A stretch of DNA of 53,435 nucleotides, taken from NCBI GenBank assembly GCA_013821425.1, contig JACDGV010000018.1, forward strand, positions 1-53,435, written 5' to 3'. Numbering within the stretch: position 1 is the first letter of the stretch; each line of letters opens with the position of its first letter. Under the pieces are notes generated by a model. It ran no database searches. It was not told where the DNA came from and worked only from the letters and a program-made list of their open reading frames with translations. This stretch comes from Nitrosospira sp. Its GTDB lineage: Bacteria > Pseudomonadota > Gammaproteobacteria > Burkholderiales > Nitrosomonadaceae. Both the position numbers and the translations under genes were made by a program. This document shows, one piece after another, positions 25,199 to 32,773 of the stretch.

Positions 25199-25525
25199 TC
25201 AATATTTGGTAGTCAGGCCGGACTGTCTGGCGTAGTACGCCGATACATTCTCAATGTCTTCCTTGCTCAGGGCGGCGGCCATGCCAGCCATGATTGGATC
25301 CTTCCTCACACCCGATTTATATTCTGTAAGGGTTTTCGCAAGATAACTCGCGTGCTGTCCAGCCAGTTTTGGGAAGGCGGGAGCGGGACTATTGCCATCG
25401 GGACCGTGGCAGGCGGCGCAGACCTCGTCCGCTTTCCTCTTGCCCGCTTCAATGTCGGCTGCCATCCCATGACTAGAAATCAGTAGCAAAGCGCCGCTTG
25501 CCGCGGCGATAACGTAATTTTTCAT
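25199..25525 (-). CDS. Monohaem cytochrome c (class I, c4-half like)
   Basis: A 108-residue periplasmic protein with a signal peptide (MKNYVIAAASGALLLISSHG, cut after MAA or nearby), one haem site CAACHG and a likely distal Met in MAGMAAALSKEDI. The order PAFPKLAGQHASYLAKTLTE, then KEDIENVSAYYARQ is that of a single domain of cytochrome c4. It follows a similar gene (25551-25883) 25 bases upstream. It presumably carries electrons in respiration; partner unknown. Confidence 0.9.
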   Translation of the reverse strand: MKNYVIAAASGALLLISSHGMAADIEAGKRKADEVCAACHGPDGNSPAPAFPKLAGQHASYLAKTLTEYKSGVRKDPIMAGMAAALSKEDIENVSAYYARQSGLTTKY

Positions 25526-25550
25526 TCGACTTTCCTTGCGTAGTGATTGA

Positions 25551-25883
25551 TTATTTCCCGCTGGACCCGGCGTAATACGCGGCCAGATCCTCTATATCCT
25601 GCGTGGATAGCGTGGCGGCGATACCGGTCATGCTGGGATGATTGCGGGCGTCTGTCTTATACGCCTGTAGCGCCTTGATCAGGTACTCGGCGTGTTGGCC
25701 GCCTAACCTCGGGACGTGATAAACCGAAGGATAAGCCGTGCGATAACCCTCTATTCCATGACAACCACTGCACATTGCGGTCTTCTCCTTTCCCGCAACC
25801 GGGTCACCTGCCGCTTGAGCAGTACCGGTCAGTGCCAGAAGCAAGCCCCACGCAAATAAGCTTAATATTGCTGGTCTTTTCAT
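25551..25883 (-). CDS. Monohaem cytochrome c, paralogue of the next gene
   Basis: A 110-residue periplasmic cytochrome from the ATG at 25883 (MKRPAILSLFAWGLLLALTG starts a signal peptide; the frame is open to 25931). It has haem motif CSGCHG, then VPRLGGQHAEYLIKALQAYK and MTGIAATLSTQDIEDLAAYY with the likely Met ligand. It is about the same length as its downstream neighbour and resembles the other half of a dihaem cytochrome c4. The two are probably co-transcribed. Confidence 0.9.
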   Translation of the reverse strand: MKRPAILSLFAWGLLLALTGTAQAAGDPVAGKEKTAMCSGCHGIEGYRTAYPSVYHVPRLGGQHAEYLIKALQAYKTDARNHPSMTGIAATLSTQDIEDLAAYYAGSSGK

Positions 25884-25993
25884 TATCAGTGCCCTCTTTT
25901 CCAAAAAGAGCGACTCTAAACGATGTGCCATCCTTGGTCAATCCATAATACGATAGTTTTATGGAATAAGCATATATGGAATGTGGTTATTAT

Positions 25994-27922
25994 TTATGTT
26001 TTCCGAGCCTTTAACGATCCTTTTTCTTCAAGCTTCTCCCATCGGGCAAGATAACTCACGAGCTCTTCTTCGAGAATAGCCAAGCGCTGTTGCAGTTCTC
26101 TGGCTCTTTCCGGCCGGCCGGAATAAATATCTCCTGAACATAACTCGCGCGTGATGCCGGCATGTTCCTGCTCCAGAATCTCGATCTTTGCTGGCAACTC
26201 GTCGAGTTCGCGTGCTTCCTTGTAATTCAGTTTACTGCGAACAGCCGATGACCGCTCCTTCTCCTTGAATGCGGCCGGGAGCGAGGGCTTTGCCCCCTGT
26301 TGCTTTACCGAAGCCTTTTCAAAGCCCCTGGCCCGCACCCAATCTTCATACCCTCCCACGTATTCCCGCAGGACGCCATCGCCTTCAAAAGCGATAACCT
26401 GGGTAACTACGTTGTCGAGAAATTCCCGGTCGTGGCTCACCAGGAACAGGGTGCCCGAATAGTTTTGCAGCAGCGCCTCCAGCAGCTCCAGTGTCTCTAT
26501 ATCAAGGTCGTTGGTTGGCTCATCTAAAATCAGCACGTTCGCTGGTCGGGTAAATAAGCGCGCCAGCAGCAGCCGGTTGCGCTCGCCGCCGGAAAGCGAT
26601 TTCACCGGGGAGCGTGCCCGCTGGGGGGAAAAAAGAAAATCTTCAAGATAGCTTATGACGTGCTTTTTCGTTCCGCCCACCTCGATAAAATCGGAGCCCT
26701 GGCTGATTGTGTCTATTAATGTCTCTTCCTCGTTGAGTTGTTCACGCATCTGGTCAAAATAGGCTGCCGCAAGTTTGGTGCCTAGCCGGACAGTCCCCCT
26801 GTCGGGCTGCAACTCACCCAATACCAGCTTTAGCAAGGTTGTTTTCCCCGCACCATTTGGCCCCAGCAATCCCACCCGGTCGCCGCGCATGATCCGGCAG
26901 GAGAAATCAGCAATCACAGCTTCGCCCCCATAGCTTTTACTGACATGCCCCAGTTCCACTACCATTCGGCCGGACTTTGCGCCTTCATCCACGTTGAGAT
27001 TTGCTGTTCCGCCACGTTCCCTCCGGGCAGCGCGTTCCAGCCTTAACGCCTCCAGGCGACGAACCCGGCCTTCGTTGCGCGTGCAACGCGCCTGGACCCC
27101 CTTGCGGACCCAGGTCTCCTCTTGCGCCAGCACTTTGTCGAACTTCTGATTGTGGACAGCCTCAATCTCCAGCAACTCCATTTTCTTTCGCTGGTATGCG
27201 GCGAAATCACCGGGAAAGTTCGTTAGCTTACCCCGGTCTAGTTCAATAATCCGCGTCGCTACATTGTTGAGAAAGCGGCGGTCATGCGTGACGAACAGCA
27301 CGCTTCCCGCGAAATCCTTGAGTAGCCCTTCCAGCCATTCGATAGAGAGAAAGTCCAGATGATTGGTCGGCTCATCCAATAGCAGTACCCCGGGCGATAC
27401 CACCAGCGCGCGAGCGAGCGCAACGCGCTTCTTTTGCCCGCCCGAGAGTTGCCCTACCAATGCATCGGGGGAAACGCTCAGCTTATCGATCGCGGTTTCC
27501 ACTCTGGCCTGGATGCGCCATCCATCCTGGGCTTCGAGTTCGGCTTGCAAATCCTCAAGTCGGGAAAGAAGCGCTTCAGCATCACCCGTGCCGTCGCTCA
27601 AGAGATGAGACGCTTCGTGATATTGAATAAGCAGCTGACTGACCGGGCCAAGGCCGTTCGATACTTCCTCGAATACGGTGAGAGCAGGATTCAGCGCGGG
27701 CTCCTGTGGCACATAGGCCAGCTTCAACGCGGGGGCTCGCCAGATTCTTCCTTCATCCGGATTGGTCACACCGGCAAGCACACGCAGCAGACTCGACTTG
27801 CCCCCGCCATTCCTCCCGATGAGGCCGATGCGCTCTCCGGAATCAAGCTGCAAGTCCACTTTATCGAGCAGCGCATGGTGCCCAAATGCAAGGCTAGCTT
27901 TTTCAAGCGTGAGAAGAGGCAT
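25994..27922 (-). CDS. uup: ABC-F family ATPase (Uup type)
   Basis: A 642-residue soluble protein with two ABC domains and no membrane segments. The first has Walker A GRNGGGKSSLLR, signature LSGGQKKRVALARAL and Walker B LLLDEPTNHLDFLSIEWLE; the second has GPNGAGKTTLLK, SGGERNRLLLARLF and LILDEPTNDLDIETLE. A charged coiled-coil tail (residues 560-635) marks it as Uup rather than EttA. Uup acts on stalled ribosomes and on DNA repair intermediates. The ATG at 27922 (MPLLTLEKASLAFGHH) fits the family; the frame stays open to 28045. Confidence 0.92.
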   Translation of the reverse strand: MPLLTLEKASLAFGHHALLDKVDLQLDSGERIGLIGRNGGGKSSLLRVLAGVTNPDEGRIWRAPALKLAYVPQEPALNPALTVFEEVSNGLGPVSQLLIQYHEASHLLSDGTGDAEALLSRLEDLQAELEAQDGWRIQARVETAIDKLSVSPDALVGQLSGGQKKRVALARALVVSPGVLLLDEPTNHLDFLSIEWLEGLLKDFAGSVLFVTHDRRFLNNVATRIIELDRGKLTNFPGDFAAYQRKKMELLEIEAVHNQKFDKVLAQEETWVRKGVQARCTRNEGRVRRLEALRLERAARRERGGTANLNVDEGAKSGRMVVELGHVSKSYGGEAVIADFSCRIMRGDRVGLLGPNGAGKTTLLKLVLGELQPDRGTVRLGTKLAAAYFDQMREQLNEEETLIDTISQGSDFIEVGGTKKHVISYLEDFLFSPQRARSPVKSLSGGERNRLLLARLFTRPANVLILDEPTNDLDIETLELLEALLQNYSGTLFLVSHDREFLDNVVTQVIAFEGDGVLREYVGGYEDWVRARGFEKASVKQQGAKPSLPAAFKEKERSSAVRSKLNYKEARELDELPAKIEILEQEHAGITRELCSGDIYSGRPERARELQQRLAILEEELVSYLARWEKLEEKGSLKARKT

Positions 27923-28048
27923 GAGAAGAACTGCTCCAGGGTAACAAACAGGGGCGCAATTCTGCCACGATTGGCGGCACTTGGCAAAGCGCTGCCCATC
28001 CTGTTCGGCATGCTTTGCAAGCTCCATGCTCTCCGGCGATGACATAAA

Positions 28049-28573
28049 TCAGAAGCGAGGCAACGACCCTCCCCGGGAATCGACTTGAGGCTGTGCGCGA
28101 GCCAGTGCCAGTTGTGCATCTACCCAGCCTTCACAGGCGTTGCGTCCAGGCCGGCCCCTGCAGAAGTTCAGCAAACCCTTGCATTTTGCATAGAAGCGAA
28201 AAAATTGCAGCAGTCTTTCTCGTTGCAATTCATTCGGGGGAGACTCACCGCAGATAAGCTTGTCATCGACCAAACCGCGGTCGATCATCGTTACAGCTCC
28301 CCAGGCATTGACCCGTATTCTCGTGCCCGGCGGCAGGCGTGGCCCAAGCACGACCGCATCCAGCAGGTCGCCGTCGAGACCGATGTAAGCTGGCACGGAG
28401 CCGTAGTTGAACGGACACGGAAGGGGTGAGACAAAGTCGAGGTCGCCAAGGGAGCCGCGCTTGAGAAAGCTGCCTCGCGGAACTTCGATTACCACCTCTA
28501 CCAACGGCGGCACGGACAATGTCTGGACGTGCGCCTGCTGGCTGTGATCCGTGCAGTCAGGTTTCATAGCCAA
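28049..28573 (-). CDS. ppa: Divergent family I inorganic pyrophosphatase
   Basis: A 174-residue cytoplasmic protein of the PPase family, which hydrolyses pyrophosphate. It keeps VVIEVPRGSF, FNYGSVPAYIG, the metal motif GLDGDLLDAVV (three Asp of the usual DGDPxD pattern, but Pro replaced by Leu) and MIDRGLVDDK. Compared with E. coli PPase by eye, the Glu after Asp97 is Arg, and the Lys after Tyr141 is Ala (FFRFYAKCKG). Activity may therefore be altered. This short divergent form is often annotated simply as inorganic pyrophosphatase. Confidence 0.8.
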   Translation of the reverse strand: MAMKPDCTDHSQQAHVQTLSVPPLVEVVIEVPRGSFLKRGSLGDLDFVSPLPCPFNYGSVPAYIGLDGDLLDAVVLGPRLPPGTRIRVNAWGAVTMIDRGLVDDKLICGESPPNELQRERLLQFFRFYAKCKGLLNFCRGRPGRNACEGWVDAQLALARAQPQVDSRGGSLPRF

Positions 28574-28708
28574 AACGTTTAGCGCTGCTCTGTTACCGGA
28601 AAATCTCCGCTCGCTTCTGCCGCTGCGTGTCGTAGCCGAGAAGCCCCAAGCGTGGAAGGGTAGAGCAGGGCAAGCAGTGGGTGTGATGCAGCCGTTTCTT
28701 CTGGGGTT

Positions 28709-29545
28709 TTACTGCTGGGCCGCGCCGCTATTTTTTTCAACCAGAAGGGTGTAAAGCCGACGGCTATCGGCACGCAGCACCGTAAACCTGGAAGACCCGA
28801 CGGTTACCGATTCACCGCGTTTGGGCAGCCGGCCGAATTTGTGCAGTACCAGGCCTCCAATCGTGTCGTAATCGACTTCGCTTAAATCGACATCAAGCCT
28901 CTCGTTAAAATCCGCGATTTCGGTAATGGCCTTGACGCGATAATAGCCGTTGGAATCCTGCACAATATTGTCTTCTGCTTCATCGAAATCGTGTTCATCC
29001 TCAATATCGCCGACGATTTGCTCCAGAACGTCTTCAATAGTGACCAACCCCGCCACCCCTCCATACTCGTCCACCACGATGGCGATGTGGTTGCGGTTAC
29101 TCCGAAAATCCTTCAGTAACACGTTGAGCCGCTTCGATTCGGGAATAAACACCACCGGCCGCAGCATCTCACGGACGTCGAACTCCTCCTCTCCCGCATA
29201 ATAACGCAGCAGATCCTTCGCCAGGAGAATGCCGATGACATTGTTTTTTTCATTCTCGGTTACTGGAAAGCGCGAATGGGCCTTTTCAATAACAAACGGA
29301 ATAAACTTGTCCGGCGTTTCGCTGATATTGATCACATCCATTTGCGAACGTGGAATCATTATGTCCCGTGCCTGCATCTCCGATACCTGTATTACGCCCT
29401 CGATCATGCTGAGGGCATCGGAATCGAACAGATTGCGTTCAAAGGCAGAACGCAATAACGCCACCAGTTGTTCACGGTCTCCCGGCTCGCGCAGGAGTAA
29501 TGCAGTGGCACGTTCAAGCCAGCCTGGCTTGGGAGGATCATCCAT
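28709..29545 (-). CDS. corC: CorC-like CBS-domain protein (YbeX)
   Basis: A 278-residue cytoplasmic protein with two CBS domains (about residues 55-180: VSEMQARDIMIPRSQMDVIN, then SRFPVTENEKNNVIGILLAK, HIAIVVDEYGGVAGLVTIED) followed by the CorC/HlyC transporter-associated domain (DVDLSEVDYDTIGGLVLHKF). Such proteins were linked to Mg/Co efflux and, as YbeX, to ribosome assembly, which fits its ybeY-phoH neighbours. There is no DUF21 membrane domain. Last gene of the miaB-phoH-ybeY-corC run. Confidence 0.93.
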   Translation of the reverse strand: MDDPPKPGWLERATALLLREPGDREQLVALLRSAFERNLFDSDALSMIEGVIQVSEMQARDIMIPRSQMDVINISETPDKFIPFVIEKAHSRFPVTENEKNNVIGILLAKDLLRYYAGEEEFDVREMLRPVVFIPESKRLNVLLKDFRSNRNHIAIVVDEYGGVAGLVTIEDVLEQIVGDIEDEHDFDEAEDNIVQDSNGYYRVKAITEIADFNERLDVDLSEVDYDTIGGLVLHKFGRLPKRGESVTVGSSRFTVLRADSRRLYTLLVEKNSGAAQQ

Positions 29546-29600
29546 ATAGGCGTGTGAACGGATTGTGCGTAGCGAAATCGGAAGATACGGTTAACATGAC

Positions 29601-30116
29601 TCAGGATATTTCGCTGGGCTGTTGATTTTCCTCGTAGGGATTTTCATATCCCAGCCTCCCGAGGATCTCGGTCTCTAGCTGTTCCATTACCGCTGCGTCG
29701 CGTTCACTTTCATGATCGTAGCCTTGAAGATGCAAGACGCCGTGCACGGCAAGGTGGGCGTAATGGGCCCGCACGCTCTTGTGTTGCTGCCTCGCTTCCT
29801 TTTCTATCACCGGAGCGCACAGTACAATGTCGCCTGTCGCGGGCCGCCCCTTGGCCTGGGCACTATCATAAGCGAACGTCAGCACGTTGGTAGCATAATC
29901 CCTATGGCGAAAATCACGATTGAGGCTGCGTGCCTCGGCTTCACCCACCACGCGCAGCACAATTTCCGCATCGTGCTGTAGTGCCGCCCTGATCCATTTG
30001 CGAAACCAGGAGCGTATCGGGATACCGTCAACAGGCACGGCGTATTGCATCGTCAGTTTCAGCCTCGCTTCCCCGCGGACAACTTCCGTGGGAGCGGGAC
30101 TACTGCTTTTTTTCAT
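29601..30116 (-). CDS. ybeY: Endoribonuclease YbeY (16S rRNA maturation)
   Basis: A 171-residue metalloprotein for 3' processing of 16S rRNA and ribosome quality control. It has SLNRDFRHRDYATNVLTFAY and the zinc motif HGVLHLQGYDH (H-x3-H-x5-H), the defining YbeY signature. The N-terminus is about 20 residues longer than usual, so an internal start such as the ATG before QYAVPVDG is possible. It overlaps the phoH end by 17 bases. Confidence 0.95.
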   Translation of the reverse strand: MKKSSSPAPTEVVRGEARLKLTMQYAVPVDGIPIRSWFRKWIRAALQHDAEIVLRVVGEAEARSLNRDFRHRDYATNVLTFAYDSAQAKGRPATGDIVLCAPVIEKEARQQHKSVRAHYAHLAVHGVLHLQGYDHESERDAAVMEQLETEILGRLGYENPYEENQQPSEIS

Positions 30117-31131
30117 ATTTTTCGTAGGCGTTGACTATTCTCTGTACCAGTGGATGCCGCACCACATCCTCTGCGTCAAAATGGGTAAAAGCGATACCGC
30201 GCACTTTTTCCAACACCTGCCTGGCCTCGACCAGCCCGCTTTTCTGATGCTTTGCCAGATCAATCTGAGTAACATCGCCGGTCACCACAGCCTTGGACCC
30301 GAAGCCGATGCGGGTCAGAAACATTTTCATCTGCTCGGGGGTTGTATTCTGGGCCTCATCGAGAATAATAAACGACTGATTCAAAGTGCGTCCGCGCATA
30401 AAAGCCAGAGGCGCAACTTCTATGGCGCTACGCTCGAACTGCTTGCTGGTTTTATCGAACCCCATCAGATCGTACAGTGCATCGTAGAGAGGACGCAGAT
30501 AGGGATCCACTTTCTGCGCCATGTCGCCCGGGAGAAAACCCAGACGTTCGCCAGCCTCTACGGCCGGCCGTACCAGCACGATACGGGCCACGATATCCCG
30601 TTCCAGCGCATCGACGGCGCTTGCTACAGCAAGATAAGTCTTGCCCGTGCCCGCGGGACCGATGGCAAATGTAATGTCGTGGGTCTGTATCTGTTGCAGG
30701 TATTCAACCTGGCGCGGTGTGCGGCCGCGTAAATCATGACGGCGGGTGAGCAGCGCGGGCTCCACTATTTCTACCCCGCCAGTCGCCGCGTGCTTTTTCG
30801 AATGATGAGGATTCATCGCTTCCATCAAGCCCAACTGAACTTGCTCGATGCTCAGATGATGCTGCGCCTGATTGTAGAAATTTTGCAGCACCTCTGCTGC
30901 AAGTGAAGTCTGGGCCGATTTGCCGCGCACAGTGAAATGCTCTCCCCGCCGTGCAATGGTGACATCAAGCACGGTTTCTATCTGCCTCAGATTTTCATCC
31001 AGCGCGCCACAGAGGTTAGCGAGACGCTGGTTATCGGCGGGAGAAAAAGAGATTTCGATGGGTGTTGGTTTCAAAGGCGCAGTCAAGCGACGCAGTAAAA
31101 CATCATGAGTTCTTAATTCTGGCAGTGACAA
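30100..31131 (-). CDS. phoH: PhoH-like ATPase (PhoL/YbeZ)
   Basis: A 343-residue cytoplasmic ATPase and probable RNA helicase partner of YbeY. Residues 120-330 hold Walker A GPAGTGKTYLAVASAVDALE, Walker B SFIILDEAQNTTPEQMKMFL and SKAVVTGDVTQIDL; an N-terminal KH-like part (FSPADNQRLANLCGALDENL) precedes it. The start is TTG at 31131; no ATG is available upstream, and an in-frame TTG near 31075 before KPTPIEISF could also be used. Co-directional with miaB 25 bases upstream. Confidence 0.94.
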   Translation of the reverse strand: MSLPELRTHDVLLRRLTAPLKPTPIEISFSPADNQRLANLCGALDENLRQIETVLDVTIARRGEHFTVRGKSAQTSLAAEVLQNFYNQAQHHLSIEQVQLGLMEAMNPHHSKKHAATGGVEIVEPALLTRRHDLRGRTPRQVEYLQQIQTHDITFAIGPAGTGKTYLAVASAVDALERDIVARIVLVRPAVEAGERLGFLPGDMAQKVDPYLRPLYDALYDLMGFDKTSKQFERSAIEVAPLAFMRGRTLNQSFIILDEAQNTTPEQMKMFLTRIGFGSKAVVTGDVTQIDLAKHQKSGLVEARQVLEKVRGIAFTHFDAEDVVRHPLVQRIVNAYEKYEKKQ

Positions 31132-31155
31132 CCGTAGATTGCAAGAAATGAAGCC

Positions 31156-32586
31156 TTAAAGCGCGCCAAATACTCCTCCGCGTCGCGTGAGCGTGATATC
31201 CGCAGGACCATTGCCTGGGCCGCGGCGCTTTTCAGCATTTTCCACTACAACCTCGCCACGTAGCGAATGCGATAGGGCCTCGGTTATCCTTACAGTTGCG
31301 AAATGGCCGACGCCTTCCGGGTTGCCCGCGAAATTCACCATACGGTTGTTATCAGTACGCCCGCAAAATTCATCGGCGGTCTTTCTGGAAACACCTTCCA
31401 CTAGAACGCGCTGCATCGTTCCGATCATTTTTCGACTAATGGCGCGCGCCTGTTGCTCGACTTCTTCCTGCAACCGCAGCAGCCGCGCCCGTTTGACTTC
31501 CCCCGGCGTGCTGTCGGGCAAGTCCGCCGCAGGCGTTCCAGGGCGTGGACTATAGATGAAGCTGAAAGAACCGTCGAAACCGACATCCTCTATCAGCTTC
31601 ATGGTTGCCTCGAAATCAGCCTCTGTTTCACCGGGAAAGCCGATAATGAAGTCGGAAGTAAGCGAAATATCAGGACGAACTGCGCGCAGCCGGCGGATAA
31701 TCGACTTGTATTCCAGCGCTGTGTAGCCGCGCTTCATTGCTGCCAGTATCCGGTCGGAACCCGACTGAACAGGCAAATGAACATGACTTACGAGCTTGGG
31801 CAATCTTGCGTAGGCGTCGATCAGCCGCGTAGTGTATTCCCGGGGATGGGACGTAGTGTAACGGACGCGCTCAATGCCAGGGATGTCGTGAACAAACTCA
31901 AGCAGCAGCGCGAAGTCCGCGATTTCCTCGGAACCTCCATATTCCATTACCCCTCGATAGGCATTGACGTTTTGTCCGAGCAACGTTATTTCCTTGGCGC
32001 CCTGGTTTGCCAGACCCGCGATTTCCGTTAATACATCGATGATCGGGCGCGACATTTCCTCGCCGCGGGTATAGGGCACGACGCAAAAGCTGCAATACTT
32101 GCTGCATCCTTCCATGATCGAAACGAAGGCGGTCGCGCCTTCAGTGCGTGCTGCCGGCAGATCGTCGAATTTTTCAATTTCCGGAAAGGAAACATCCACC
32201 TGCGGGCGGCCAGTAACCCGACGCGCTGTAATGAGTTGCGGCAACCGGTGCAACGTTTGCGGGCCAAACACCAAATCCACGTATGGGGCGCGTTTCACGA
32301 TTTCCGCACCTTCCTGGCTGGCTACGCACCCCCCCACGCCGATAAGCAGGTCCGGGTTGACGGCTTTAAGGTGTCTGACGCGCCCCAGATCGTGAAAGAC
32401 CTTTTCCTGGGCTTTCTCGCGCACGGAGCACGTGTTAAACAGAATCACATCAGCCTCAGCCGGATCGCCGGTTTTTTCCATTCCGTGCGCGGCAACAAGC
32501 ACATCCACCATTTTGTCCGAGTCATACTCGTTCATCTGGCAGCCAAAGGTTTTGATATAAAGTTTTTTCGTCACAAGGGTATTCAA
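31156..32586 (-). CDS. miaB: tRNA-2-methylthio-N6-dimethylallyladenosine synthase MiaB
   Basis: A radical SAM enzyme that adds the 2-methylthio group to isopentenyl-adenosine 37 of tRNA. The order is N-terminal UPF0004 domain ([32 protein letters not shown]), radical SAM site [15 protein letters not shown], then [12 protein letters not shown] and a C-terminal TRAM domain ([10 protein letters not shown]). It has 476 residues from the TTG at 32586; the GTG at 32574 (before TKKLYIKTF) is closer to the family start. First gene of the run with phoH, ybeY and corC. Confidence 0.96.
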   Translation of the reverse strand: MNTLVTKKLYIKTFGCQMNEYDSDKMVDVLVAAHGMEKTGDPAEADVILFNTCSVREKAQEKVFHDLGRVRHLKAVNPDLLIGVGGCVASQEGAEIVKRAPYVDLVFGPQTLHRLPQLITARRVTGRPQVDVSFPEIEKFDDLPAARTEGATAFVSIMEGCSKYCSFCVVPYTRGEEMSRPIIDVLTEIAGLANQGAKEITLLGQNVNAYRGVMEYGGSEEIADFALLLEFVHDIPGIERVRYTTSHPREYTTRLIDAYARLPKLVSHVHLPVQSGSDRILAAMKRGYTALEYKSIIRRLRAVRPDISLTSDFIIGFPGETEADFEATMKLIEDVGFDGSFSFIYSPRPGTPAADLPDSTPGEVKRARLLRLQEEVEQQARAISRKMIGTMQRVLVEGVSRKTADEFCGRTDNNRMVNFAGNPEGVGHFATVRITEALSHSLRGEVVVENAEKRRGPGNGPADITLTRRGGVFGAL

Positions 32587-32773
32587 ACTATTTCAGTGTT
32601 TATGCCGCAAAGGCTGCGCCGTGGTTCTCGGGAATGCCCCCGAATGCCCCCCGGTAAAGGCGCTGAGGTTGCCAGGCAAGCCGGTGTTTTTTCCATTCTT
32701 CTTTCGCCATCCGTTCTTGCCGGAAAGAGCAAAAACCGCTGCTTCTCCACGGGAGATGACCTGGTCAAATAGC

